Source: Flavobacterium pectinovorum
GTDB taxonomy: Bacteria > Bacteroidota > Bacteroidia > Flavobacteriales > Flavobacteriaceae
DNA: 64,000 nt
Assembly (NCBI RefSeq): GCF_006438875.1
Contig: NZ_RCZH01000004.1
Span: 186,001 to 250,000, forward strand
Reading direction: 5' to 3'
The position numbers were made by a program, and so were the translations under genes. The notes under the pieces were generated by a model. That model had not been told where the DNA came from, did no database searches, and worked only from the letters and a program-made list of their open reading frames with translations. Shown here in pieces: positions 24,194-31,493 of the stretch; the stretch's first letter is position 1, and each line of letters opens with the position of its first letter.

Positions 24194-24757
24194 ATGACAG
24201 AAAAAGAGAAAATGATCTCAGGAGAATATTACGCAGCGGGAGATCCTGTTTTAGTAAAAGAACGCCGAAAAGCTAAAAACTTACTTCACCGCTTGAATGT
24301 TACTGAATATCGTTTGACAAAAAAAGCAAAAGAAATTTTAGCCGAATTAATTCCAAATGTCGGTAAGAGTTTTTATATTGAACCTCCATTTCATTGTGAT
24401 TATGGATATAATATTTCTTGCGGTGACAACGTTTATTTTAATGTAAACTGTGTTGTCTTGGATTGTGCTCCGGTAAATATTGGATCAAATGTGTTTTTTG
24501 CACCAAATGTTCAAATCTATACTGCAACACATCCGCTTGACGCTGAATTAAGAAAAACATTAGAAAATGCATTGCCAATTTCTATTGGAGATGATTGCTG
24601 GATTGGCGGAAATTCTGTAATTTGCCCTGGAGTAACCATCGGAAAAGGCTGTGTTATTGGTGCCGGATCTGTGGTTACAAAAGACATTCCGGACAATTCT
24701 CTGGCTGTTGGAAATCCGGCGAAAGTAATTCGAAAATTAAATCAAGAACCCCAATAA
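24194..24757 (+). CDS. Maltose/galactoside O-acetyltransferase family protein
   Basis: A 187-residue left-handed beta-helix acetyltransferase of the LacA/Maa/NodL group. The N-terminal Mac domain (MTEKEKMISGEYYAAGDPVL) precedes the hexapeptide repeats. The catalytic His is in TATHPLDAE, and IGDDCWIGGNSVICPGVTIG with VVTKDIPDNSLAVGNPAKVI is the usual acetyl-CoA-binding end. It acetylates a sugar hydroxyl using acetyl-CoA; the acceptor is unknown. The VOC gene starts 8 nt after its stop. Confidence 0.92.
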   Translation: MTEKEKMISGEYYAAGDPVLVKERRKAKNLLHRLNVTEYRLTKKAKEILAELIPNVGKSFYIEPPFHCDYGYNISCGDNVYFNVNCVVLDCAPVNIGSNVFFAPNVQIYTATHPLDAELRKTLENALPISIGDDCWIGGNSVICPGVTIGKGCVIGAGSVVTKDIPDNSLAVGNPAKVIRKLNQEPQ

Positions 24758-24765
24758 AACAAATA

Positions 24766-25155
24766 ATGCTTACCTTAAATAAAGTTCATCATATTGCCAT
24801 TTTATGCTCTGATTATCAAAAATCGAAAACTTTTTATACCGAAGTTTTAGGCTTAACTATTATTAGAGAAATCTATCGTGAAGAACGTCAATCCTACAAA
24901 CTTGATCTGGCTTTGAATGGTTCTTATGTGGTTGAATTATTCTCTTTTCCGAATCCTCCAAAAAGACCTTCAAGACCCGAAGCTGTTGGATTAAGACATC
25001 TTGCTTTTGAAGTCATTAATTTAGAAGAAACAATTGCTTTTTTAAACACAAAACAGATCGAATCTGAACCCATCAGAATTGATGAAACAACTGAAAAACG
25101 ATTTACTTTTATTGCAGATCCCGACGAATTGCCGATAGAGTTTTATGAAAGATAA
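24766..25155 (+). CDS. VOC-family (glyoxalase I-like) metalloprotein
   Basis: A 129-residue VOC protein. Metal ligands are visible as His in VHHIAI, Glu in VVELFSF, His in LRHLAFEV and Glu in PIEFYER. It resembles the short glyoxalase-like YaeR group more than true glyoxalase I. A longer frame opening at 24595 only overlaps the previous gene, so the ATG at 24766 is chosen. The substrate is unknown. Confidence 0.9.
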   Translation: MLTLNKVHHIAILCSDYQKSKTFYTEVLGLTIIREIYREERQSYKLDLALNGSYVVELFSFPNPPKRPSRPEAVGLRHLAFEVINLEETIAFLNTKQIESEPIRIDETTEKRFTFIADPDELPIEFYER

Positions 25156-25166
25156 GTAAGTTTTTT

Positions 25167-25190
25167 TTGCCACGAAGGCGCTAAGACGCG
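25167..25190. repeat. Unpaired repeat arm GCCACGAAGGCGCTAAG
   Basis: A fragment of the GCCACGAA-type family just after the VOC gene. No partner arm was found nearby, so it may be a decayed element. Confidence 0.5.
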
Positions 25191-25207
25191 AAGTATTTCT
25201 CATTTTA

Positions 25208-25310
25208 TGTCATTTCGACGTAAGGAGAAATCACACTCGTGAATCGACAAAGATTGGCGAAGTTTCCTGGCGGAGTTTCTAGTGTGATTTCTCCTTACGT
25301 CGAAATGACA
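25208..25310. repeat. Large hairpin, TGTCATTTCGACG family, copy 2
   Basis: Perfect 30-bp arms (25208-25237 and 25281-25310) surround a 43-nt centre with AAAGATTGG (25249) and CGGAGTT 13 nt later. The arms share TGTCATT-C-GA with the copies at 22042 and 58615, but the inner arm sequence differs and still pairs perfectly. This indicates compensating change or gene-conversion-like repair. Confidence 0.9.
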
Positions 25311-25521
25311 GCGATACCTTTATATTGTCGGTTTTAAATTGAATTTATTCTCCTTATAATTTTTTTTTCACCCACTATATTATCAAAAACATACTGAGAG
25401 AAATTTCTTATTTAATCAATTTTAACACAATATACTGAGGCTTTTTTATTAAAAACCGAATATGATTCTTTAATTTTGTGAAATCGCAAATAAAATCTAG
25501 CGATCTACAAATCCACATCTG
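25311..25521. other. AT-rich upstream region of the ClC gene
   Basis: No gene is seen. TTTAATTTTGTG near 25471 contains TAATTTTG, a possible -7 box about 45 bp before the ClC ATG. Confidence 0.4.
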
Positions 25522-26802
25522 ATGAATAAAACGGCGCAAATCAAAAAAAATCATCAATTTATTAAATTCCGAAAATTAGTTATTGTTTCTATTTTAATTG
25601 GCTTTCTTTCTGCCTTTCTTGGAATTTCACTTAAAAAAATTACAGAGTATTACGAAGAAATCTTCTTTCATGAAGTTACTTTACATCCATTATTATACAT
25701 CCTTTTTCCTGTATTTGGATTGTCTGTGATTTATTTTTTAAGACATTATCTTTTTAAGAAAAAAGAAAACAAAGGCATCAAAGAAGTTTTTGAAAGCACT
25801 AAATCAACTTCAAAAAATTTACCTTCTTATAAAATTCCATCACACTTTATAAACGGATTAATAACGGTTGCTTTTGGAGGTTCTACCGGAATTGAAGTTT
25901 CTACCGTTGTAGCGTCTGCAACAATTGGTTCTGTAGCGCAGCAAAAAGAAAATATATTTAGACAATACAAAACCGAATTAATTTGTGCCGGTGTTGCTGC
26001 CGGAGTCACAGCTTTATTCAGCAGCCCAATTGCCGGAGTTTTGTTTGCTCTCGAAGTTATCTCACGAAAAGTGACACGAGCTTTTATCATCTCAAATGTT
26101 ATTGCTGTTTTAATTGCGTTTGGATTATTGTCGATCTTAAAAGAAGAGCCATTGTTTACGGTTTCTATCACAACATGGCATTTAAGAGCGATTCCGTATT
26201 TTATTCTTTTAGGAATTTTAGCCGGAATAAATTCTGTTTACTTAACACGATGTGTACTTTTCTTTAAATCTCAATTTGGAAAAATTGACACTCATTATTA
26301 TAAAATATTAATTGGGTCAGCAGTTTTGAGTATCTCATTATTTATTTTCCCGCAATTATATGGAGAAGGTTATCATGCAATAAAAGGCATTTTCGGGAAT
26401 TCATCAGAAATTCCGTTAACACTAACTTTAGCATTGACTTTTATCGGAATACTTATTTTAAAACCAATCGTGACTTCAGTAACACTGGCTTCCGGTGGTG
26501 ATGGCGGCGTTTTTGCTCCGAGTCTTTTTATTGGTGCTTTCTTAGGATTATTACTGGCTTCAGTACTAAACAGTTTTTTCCATGTAAATGTAATCCCGGT
26601 AAATTTTATGATCATCGGAATGGCAGCTGTTTTAAGTGCCAGTATTCACGCGCCTTTCACAGCAATATTTTTGGTTTGTGGACTAACAAATGATTACACT
26701 TTATTTTTACCGATATTGGTAGTTTGTTTAATTTCTAAGTACACCGCAAAAATGATTTATCCTTTTACGGTTTATTCTTATTCCCCAAGCCTTATAAAAT
26801 AA
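25522..26802 (+). CDS. ClC-family chloride channel/transporter
   Basis: A 426-residue inner membrane protein with about ten hydrophobic segments and no CBS domains. The conserved AAGVTALFSSPIAGVLFALE and GGDGGVFAPSLFIGAFLG motifs place it in the ClC family. The GREGP gate motif is replaced by GSTGIE (residues 120-125), putting Thr where the gating Glu of proton-coupled exchangers lies. The GSGIP filter is also changed to NKGIK. By family knowledge, loss of the gating Glu favours channel-like passive anion flow. A hairpin separates it from the HPP gene. Confidence 0.9.
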   Translation: MNKTAQIKKNHQFIKFRKLVIVSILIGFLSAFLGISLKKITEYYEEIFFHEVTLHPLLYILFPVFGLSVIYFLRHYLFKKKENKGIKEVFESTKSTSKNLPSYKIPSHFINGLITVAFGGSTGIEVSTVVASATIGSVAQQKENIFRQYKTELICAGVAAGVTALFSSPIAGVLFALEVISRKVTRAFIISNVIAVLIAFGLLSILKEEPLFTVSITTWHLRAIPYFILLGILAGINSVYLTRCVLFFKSQFGKIDTHYYKILIGSAVLSISLFIFPQLYGEGYHAIKGIFGNSSEIPLTLTLALTFIGILILKPIVTSVTLASGGDGGVFAPSLFIGAFLGLLLASVLNSFFHVNVIPVNFMIIGMAAVLSASIHAPFTAIFLVCGLTNDYTLFLPILVVCLISKYTAKMIYPFTVYSYSPSLIK

Positions 26803-26807
26803 AATAC

Positions 26808-26835
26808 CTAAAGATTTAAGTCATTAAATCTTTAG
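26808..26835. terminator. Hairpin between ClC and HPP genes
   Basis: CTAAAGATTTAA and its exact complement TTAAATCTTTAG form a 12-bp stem with a 4-nt loop. The following sequence is A-rich rather than T-rich, so it is a weak terminator on the plus strand at best and may be an mRNA processing or stabilising hairpin. Confidence 0.5.
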
Positions 26836-26865
26836 TAAAAAATACCACAATAAATTTTAGCATTT

Positions 26866-27465
26866 ATGCCAACTCCAAAAATAAAAAGAGGCTATCGTAA
26901 AACACGATATATACTTTACAAGGAAACGTTAATAGATTATAAAGAACATTTCTGGTCGTTTATTGGATCGTTTGTTGGAATCGGAATTCTGTCTTATCTT
27001 GAATCCATTCGTTTTTCGGGTACTGATATTGTTTTTTTAATTGGTTCTTTTGGAGCATCAAGTGTTTTAGTTTATGGAATAATTCAAAGTCCATTTTCTC
27101 AGCCTCGAAATTTAATTGGCGGTCATCTAATCTCAGCAATTATTGGGGTTACCGTACAAAAATTAGTTCCGGACATTATTTGGTTATCTGCACCATTGGC
27201 AGTTTCACTTTCGATTATTTTTATGCAAATCACAAAAACACTTCATCCTCCCGGAGGTGCAACGGCACTTATTGCAGTTACAGGTTCTGCTCAAATAAAA
27301 GATTTAGGTTATATGTATGTACTTTCTCCGGTTTTAGATGGTGTTTTGATTTTATTTGTAACTGCATTGATCTTCAATAATATGACTTCAAGCAGAACGT
27401 ACCCAAGTCATAGTACGTATCATAAACGATATCATCAAATTAGGAAACGATTGATTGGGAAGTAA
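26866..27465 (+). CDS. HPP-family membrane protein
   Basis: A 199-residue protein with four or five membrane segments and the naming HPP motif in TKTLHPPGGATALIAVTGS. Other family blocks are GSFGASSVLVYG and SPFSQPRNLIGGHLISAIIG. Plant relatives move nitrite; the bacterial role is not settled. It follows the ClC gene by 63 bp on the same strand, so the two may form an anion-handling pair (inference). Confidence 0.9.
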   Translation: MPTPKIKRGYRKTRYILYKETLIDYKEHFWSFIGSFVGIGILSYLESIRFSGTDIVFLIGSFGASSVLVYGIIQSPFSQPRNLIGGHLISAIIGVTVQKLVPDIIWLSAPLAVSLSIIFMQITKTLHPPGGATALIAVTGSAQIKDLGYMYVLSPVLDGVLILFVTALIFNNMTSSRTYPSHSTYHKRYHQIRKRLIGK

Positions 27466-27488
27466 ACCTATAGTTTGCTTTTCTATAT

Positions 27489-27567
27489 CCTGCAAGGTTT
27501 CCAAAACCTTATAGGTATTAATTTAGATGTCATTTTTAAACCTACAAGGTTTTGGAAACCTTGCAGG
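27489..27567. repeat. Pair of inverted 28-bp palindromes
   Basis: The copies at 27489-27516 and 27540-27567 are reverse complements with one mismatch, and each is itself palindromic (core CAAGGTTT...AAACCTT). This makes two alternative structures possible: two small hairpins or one long one. Same family as 1621 and 2617. Confidence 0.85.
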
Positions 27568-27636
27568 ACAAAATCGCTGTTTTAAAATCTTTTCAACAAA
27601 TCGTAATTCACAATTCGTATTTCGTTTTTTATATTT

Positions 27637-27644
27637 TACCTTTG
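27637..27644 (+). promoter_or_regulatory. -7 box of the PRiA4_ORF3-like gene
   Basis: TACCTTTG matches TAnnTTTG and lies 23 bp before the ATG at 27668. Confidence 0.55.
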
Positions 27645-27667
27645 ACCTTTCAATAAAAACAAAGATT

Positions 27668-28207
27668 ATGGTTTATAAATTTAGAGTAATTCTAGACGCC
27701 GAAGAAGATATTTTTAGAGACATTGCAATTCTTGAAGATGATACGCTTGAAGATTTACACAATGCTATCTTCAACGCTTTTGGTTTTGACGGAATGGAAG
27801 TAGCTTCGTTTTATACCTGCGATGAAACTTGGAATCAGGAAGATGAAATTGCACTTTTTGATACTGGCGACGTTCCCGGAGAACAAAGAACTATGAGCGA
27901 TTATAAATTATCTGATCTCTTAGATGAACAAAACACTAAAATTATCTACGTATACGACTTCATTAATATGTGGACTTTCTTAGTTGAATTGGCCGCTATT
28001 GAAGATCAAATTGCAGGAGTTCCTTACCCGGAAACACTATTCTCTCACGGCGAAATGCCTGATGACTCTGGCGAAAAAAGCTTTGAAGCAGATATGCACG
28101 ATGATATCTACGGAGAATTTGAAGACGATCTTGACGAAGAAGACCTGGATATGTTCGAAGGAGACGACAGCTTTGAAGATTTTGGGTTTGAAGAGAATTG
28201 GAATTAG
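27668..28207 (+). CDS. PRiA4_ORF3-like protein with acidic tail
   Basis: A 179-residue protein of the PRiA4_ORF3/IS1096 passenger (TnpR-like) domain family: MVYKFRVILDAEEDIFRDI and LEDLHNAIFNAFGFDGMEVASF match the start of the domain. The last 40 residues are extremely acidic (DDLDEEDLDMFEGDDSFEDF). Despite the family name there is no transposase or IS end nearby, so it is a chromosomal stand-alone form of unknown function. A longer frame from 27527 runs through the repeats and is rejected. It has its own -7 box. Confidence 0.82.
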   Translation: MVYKFRVILDAEEDIFRDIAILEDDTLEDLHNAIFNAFGFDGMEVASFYTCDETWNQEDEIALFDTGDVPGEQRTMSDYKLSDLLDEQNTKIIYVYDFINMWTFLVELAAIEDQIAGVPYPETLFSHGEMPDDSGEKSFEADMHDDIYGEFEDDLDEEDLDMFEGDDSFEDFGFEENWN

Positions 28208-28210
28208 GAG

Positions 28211-28240
28211 AAAGGTTCAAAGGTTCAAAGGTTTTCTTTA
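28211..28240. repeat. Left arm of the AAAGGTTCAAAGG repeat
   Basis: AAAGGTTCAAAGGTTCAAAG plus TTTTCTTT. It is matched in inverted form after the four-helix-bundle gene at 28669-28702 with a few mismatches. Confidence 0.7.
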
Positions 28241-28272
28241 AAATCTTTGATTTTAAAATGTAATAATATTCT

Positions 28273-28280
28273 TATTTTTG
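28273..28280 (+). promoter_or_regulatory. -7 box of the four-helix-bundle gene
   Basis: TATTTTTG matches TAnnTTTG, 25 bp before the ATG at 28305 and inside the repeat arms. The cargo gene appears to bring its own promoter. Confidence 0.5.
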
Positions 28281-28304
28281 TGTTTAGTTTTTAAAGCAAA
28301 AACT

Positions 28305-28673
28305 ATGAATACTTTTAGAGACCTTCTTATCTGGCAAAAATCAATGAACTTGGTAACTCAAATCTACCAATTAACAAATTCATTTCCGAAAGAAGAAATT
28401 TATGGACTATCTTCACAAATCAGAAGATGTTCAGTATCAATACCAAGCAATATTGCCGAAGGTTATGGCAGAGACGGAAATAATGATTATTTGAGATTTT
28501 TAAACATTTCAATTTCATCATTATTCGAAATGCAAACGCAACTTGAAATCTCATTCAATTTAAAATATTTAAACGAGAATCAATTTAATAAAATAAATGG
28601 AGAAAGCAGAGAAATAGAACGAATGTTAAGTTCTTTTATAAGAAAAATAAAAGATCGCAAACAAAACCTTTGA
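28305..28673 (+). CDS. Four-helix-bundle protein (23S rRNA IVS type)
   Basis: A 122-residue member of the four-helix-bundle family first found in intervening sequences of 23S rRNA genes. The signature is plain: FRDLLIWQKSMNLV, then LSSQIRRCSVSIPSNIAEGYGR and YLRFLNISISSLFEMQTQLEI. The function is unknown; it is a relative of the Avd accessory protein of diversity-generating retroelements, but no reverse transcriptase is present here. The gene lies between inverted AAAGGTTC-type arms. The TTG nine codons upstream (28278) overlaps the -7 box and is rejected as start. Confidence 0.92.
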   Translation: MNTFRDLLIWQKSMNLVTQIYQLTNSFPKEEIYGLSSQIRRCSVSIPSNIAEGYGRDGNNDYLRFLNISISSLFEMQTQLEISFNLKYLNENQFNKINGESREIERMLSSFIRKIKDRKQNL

Positions 28674-28702
28674 TCCTATGAACCTTTGCCTCTCTGAACC
28701 TA
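28669..28702. repeat. Right arm of the AAAGGTTCAAAGG repeat
   Basis: AACCTTTGATCCTATGAACCTTTG... is the inverted counterpart of the arm at 28211-28240. It starts within the last codons of the four-helix-bundle gene. Confidence 0.7.
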
Positions 28703-28709
28703 AATAAAC

Positions 28710-29768
28710 ATGATAAACCTTTTCAACACCCACATCGAGACGCTTGCGATACACCGCGTAGGAAACAAAAGCAGAAACGAAGCAATTTTTTTATCGGAAC
28801 AGCCTTTTAACTTAAATGATGAGATTGTACCTTTGATAAAAGAGTACTTTTTTAAGCCTTTTAGAGAGAAAGAAGAAAACTATTATCAGTTTGCTCACGA
28901 AGTCGATTTGGATTACAACGACATGTTTAAATATGCTACGGAGATTTTTGATAATCCGAATAATTTACAGGAGATTTCAAAAAGAATCACTACACATTTA
29001 TTCGAGCAGTCAAATCACCCGCACATTAAAAACGGAGAGGTTTATGTAACGTATTTAACAAATTTAAGTATTGACAACAACGTTGTTGACGCTATCGGAA
29101 TTTTTAAAAGTGAGTTACAAGCCGACTTTTTACAGTTTGAAGAAAAAAACAGTAACCTTGAAATGATCTTGCAACAAGGCATCAACCTAAGCAAATTAGA
29201 CAAAGGCTGTTTGATTTTTAATTATAAAAAAGAAGAAGGATACAAAATTTTAACTGTAGATAGTAATCGTTATGATGCGCGTTACTGGTTAGAGCATTTT
29301 TTATCTGTTGATGCTTTTGAAGATGAGAACTTCATCACAAAAAAATACTTAAAATTCTGTCAGAGTTTCGCAAAAGATGTTGTTTTGCCAGCTGAAGACA
29401 AAAAAGAAGAAGTAATGTTTATGAACCGATCTGTGAATTATTTCGCTAAAAATGATCAGTTCGAAGAGCAAAATTTCTTAAATGAAGTATTAGACAATCC
29501 GGACTTAATTCCTGAATTCAAAAACTATAAAGTTGATAAAGGAGAAAAATACAGCATCGAAGATGTAACCTCATTCCCTATTGCCAACGCAGCAGTTTCT
29601 GACGCTAGAAAATCGATTAAAAACGTTATTAATCTGGACACACACATTCAGATTAAAATGGATTTTATCAATCCTGAAAGCGCTGAAAAATTTGTTGAAA
29701 AAGGCTGGGATGAAGAAAAACAAATGTATTATTATCTAGTTTATTTCAATAAAGAAGAAAAAAGCTAG
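28710..29768 (+). CDS. Nucleoid-associated protein, NdpA/YejK family
   Basis: A 352-residue cytosolic protein of the 37-kDa nucleoid-associated family. It matches over its length, e.g. INLFNTHIETLAIHRVGNK at the start, VYVTYLTNLSIDNNVVDAIG in the middle and NAAVSDARKSIKNVINLD near the end. Relatives bind DNA and are sometimes linked to phage defence or chromosome packing. The right arm of the upstream repeat ends 8 bp before its ATG. A strong two-way terminator follows. Confidence 0.88.
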   Translation: MINLFNTHIETLAIHRVGNKSRNEAIFLSEQPFNLNDEIVPLIKEYFFKPFREKEENYYQFAHEVDLDYNDMFKYATEIFDNPNNLQEISKRITTHLFEQSNHPHIKNGEVYVTYLTNLSIDNNVVDAIGIFKSELQADFLQFEEKNSNLEMILQQGINLSKLDKGCLIFNYKKEEGYKILTVDSNRYDARYWLEHFLSVDAFEDENFITKKYLKFCQSFAKDVVLPAEDKKEEVMFMNRSVNYFAKNDQFEEQNFLNEVLDNPDLIPEFKNYKVDKGEKYSIEDVTSFPIANAAVSDARKSIKNVINLDTHIQIKMDFINPESAEKFVEKGWDEEKQMYYYLVYFNKEEKS

Positions 29769-29800
29769 TAGTTATTCATTTTCTATTACTTACTTAAAAC

Positions 29801-29841
29801 AAAAAAGGGCAATTACATTCTTTTGTAATTGCCCTTTTTTT
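29801..29841. terminator. Two-way terminator between NdpA and TetR genes
   Basis: GGGCAATTAC (29807-29816) and GTAATTGCCC (29825-29834) form a perfect 10-bp stem with A6 before and T7 after. It serves two convergent genes. Confidence 0.92.
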
Positions 29842-29861
29842 ATTTGCTGTTTCTTCAGATC

Positions 29862-30443
29862 TTATAATAACGAGAATAATGCTTTTACAATATCATCGTA
29901 AACCTGCTTATCTCTTTCGCCGGTTCTTGCCAAAACTCTTATTCCCGAGTAATTATTGAAAATAAATCTTGCCAAAACTTTGGCGTCAGTTGCTTTGGAA
30001 ATATGTCCTAAATCCTGCCCTTTCTGAACTGCTTTTGTAAAAACTTCTTCCATTATGTGGCTATTATTTTTTACAATTTTGGCAATTTCTTCATCATGCA
30101 TTGCCAGTTCAACAGAAGAATTGACCATAAAACAGCCTTTTGTAATTCTGTCTTCCAAGCTCTCCACAACAGCTTGTTTAAAAATATCATGCAAAGTTTC
30201 TTTGATGTTTTCAGATTGATCAAAAAGTGCTACAATTTGATCTTGTGCATTTTTCTGATAACGCTGTAGCGATTGAGCAAACAATTTTTGCTTGTCGCCA
30301 AAAGTATCATACAAACTAGAGCGGCTTAAACCTAAATGTGTTACCAAATCCTGAGCCGAAGTTCCGTTGTAACCTTTGTGCCAAAAAATTTCGATGGCTT
30401 TATCTAAAGCCTGATCTTCGTTAAATTCTTTTGTTCTAGCCAT
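29862..30443 (-). CDS. TetR/AcrR-family regulator of the SDR gene
   Basis: A 193-residue regulator. The N-terminal helix-turn-helix is ALDKAIEIFWHKGYNGTS followed by AQDLVTHLGLSRSSLYDTFGDK, with a C-terminal ligand domain. It lies 71 bp downstream of the SDR gene on the same strand, but has its own -7 box (30468-30475) with an operator-like palindrome just upstream. The same palindrome, longer and perfect, precedes the SDR gene. It probably represses both genes until an aldehyde, quinone or other electrophile binds (the ligand is an inference). Confidence 0.93.
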   Translation of the reverse strand: MARTKEFNEDQALDKAIEIFWHKGYNGTSAQDLVTHLGLSRSSLYDTFGDKQKLFAQSLQRYQKNAQDQIVALFDQSENIKETLHDIFKQAVVESLEDRITKGCFMVNSSVELAMHDEEIAKIVKNNSHIMEEVFTKAVQKGQDLGHISKATDAKVLARFIFNNYSGIRVLARTGERDKQVYDDIVKALFSLL

Positions 30444-30467
30444 GACTTCAAAATTAAATTATCATTA

Positions 30468-30475
30468 CAAAGATA
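30468..30475 (-). promoter_or_regulatory. -7 box of the second TetR gene
   Basis: On the minus strand it reads TATCTTTG, matching TAnnTTTG, 25 bp before the TetR ATG. The identical octamer serves the SDR gene. Confidence 0.65.
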
Positions 30476-30479
30476 TAAA

Positions 30480-30501
30480 AAACGGAACAATCGTTCCTGA
30501 A
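30480..30501 (-). promoter_or_regulatory. TetR operator in front of its own gene
   Basis: GGAACAATCGTTCC (30484-30497) is the core of the same palindrome found at 31317-31346. It is placed at nearly the same distance from its TATCTTTG box. Confidence 0.78.
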
Positions 30502-30514
30502 TTAGTCAAAAAAA

Positions 30515-31267
30515 TTAGACTACCGCATTTACTATAAGTCCACCATCAACTACGATTTCAGATCCTGTAATAAATGATGCATCATCTGAAGCTAAGAATC
30601 TAACTGTATTAGCAATTTCTGCAGATTGTCCAAAACGTTTCAATAAAATTTTCTCTCCTAAAATTGCTCCAAAACCTTCAACCTCTTCTTTCTCCAAACC
30701 TAATTTTCCATAAAGAGGGGTTTCAACAGGACCAGGAGAAACAGCATTTACTCTGATTTTTCTTGGCGCCAATTCTGTAGCGAATACACGATTTAAAGAT
30801 AGAACAGCTGCTTTGCTTGCCGCATAAACACTTGAATTTGGCATACCAACATGAGCATTTATTGAAGTATTGAAAATAATAGAACCACCGTCATTTAATA
30901 TTGGTAATACTTTTTGAACGGTAAAGTAAACTCCTTTTACATTCACGTTCATGATACTGTCATAATGTTCTTCTGAAGCAGAATCTATCGGAGCGAAAGA
31001 AGCAATACCAGCGTTTAAAAATAAGATATCAACTTTACCAAATTTTGCTTTTACTTCGGCAACCAAATTATCAATAGATTTTAAATCCGATTGATCTGAA
31101 ACAATTCCGGTTACACCTAATTCAGTTTCGGCTTTTGCCAAAGATTCTTTATTTCTGCCTGTTACAATTACTTTTGCACCTTTTGATACAAATTCGGCAG
31201 CAGTTGCATACCCAATTCCGCTATTTCCACCAGTTATAATAGCTACTTTGTTTTCTAAATTTTTCAT
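30515..31267 (-). CDS. Short-chain dehydrogenase/reductase
   Basis: A 250-residue classical SDR. The nucleotide-binding motif is IITGGNSGIGYATA, followed by NAGIASFAP and the catalytic YAASKAAVLSL (Y-x-x-x-K). The NADP(H) preference and the substrate are not clear from the sequence. A 30-bp perfect palindrome lies directly upstream of its -7 box, and a TetR gene follows. This arrangement is typical of an inducible detoxification reductase (inference). Confidence 0.93.
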   Translation of the reverse strand: MKNLENKVAIITGGNSGIGYATAAEFVSKGAKVIVTGRNKESLAKAETELGVTGIVSDQSDLKSIDNLVAEVKAKFGKVDILFLNAGIASFAPIDSASEEHYDSIMNVNVKGVYFTVQKVLPILNDGGSIIFNTSINAHVGMPNSSVYAASKAAVLSLNRVFATELAPRKIRVNAVSPGPVETPLYGKLGLEKEEVEGFGAILGEKILLKRFGQSAEIANTVRFLASDDASFITGSEIVVDGGLIVNAVV

Positions 31268-31309
31268 TTTATTTGTTTTTAAGTTATTGATTATTCAATT
31301 ATTATGGTA

Positions 31310-31317
31310 CAAAGATA
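31310..31317 (-). promoter_or_regulatory. -7 box of the SDR gene
   Basis: On the minus strand TATCTTTG, 43 bp before the ATG, touching the operator palindrome by one base. Confidence 0.65.
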
Positions 31318-31346
31318 TAATAACGGAACGATCGTTCCGTTATTAT
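31317..31346 (-). promoter_or_regulatory. 30-bp perfect operator palindrome
   Basis: TAACGGAACGA-TCGTTCCGTTA extended by ATAA/TTAT on both sides gives a perfect 30-bp dyad. It lies between the expected -33 and -7 positions of the SDR promoter. A shorter copy lies before the TetR gene. Confidence 0.82.
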
Positions 31347-31493
31347 TAATGTTAATATTTCGTTAAAATAATTCCACACCCTAAAAATACTGAGTTGCAG
31401 TGGTTAAAATCTATTGAACTATAAACGAAAGAAATAATAAATAGGCAAACTTTCTTAATATTTGCTTAATTTTGTACTCTAAAAAAAACTACG

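Noticed and set aside
27668..28207. Insertion sequence remnant, because of the IS1096/TnpR-like family name
   Set aside because: No transposase, terminal inverted repeats or target duplication surround the gene; the domain is common in stand-alone chromosomal proteins.
28305..28673. Part of a diversity-generating retroelement (Avd-like protein)
   Set aside because: No reverse transcriptase, template repeat or variable repeat is present in the window.
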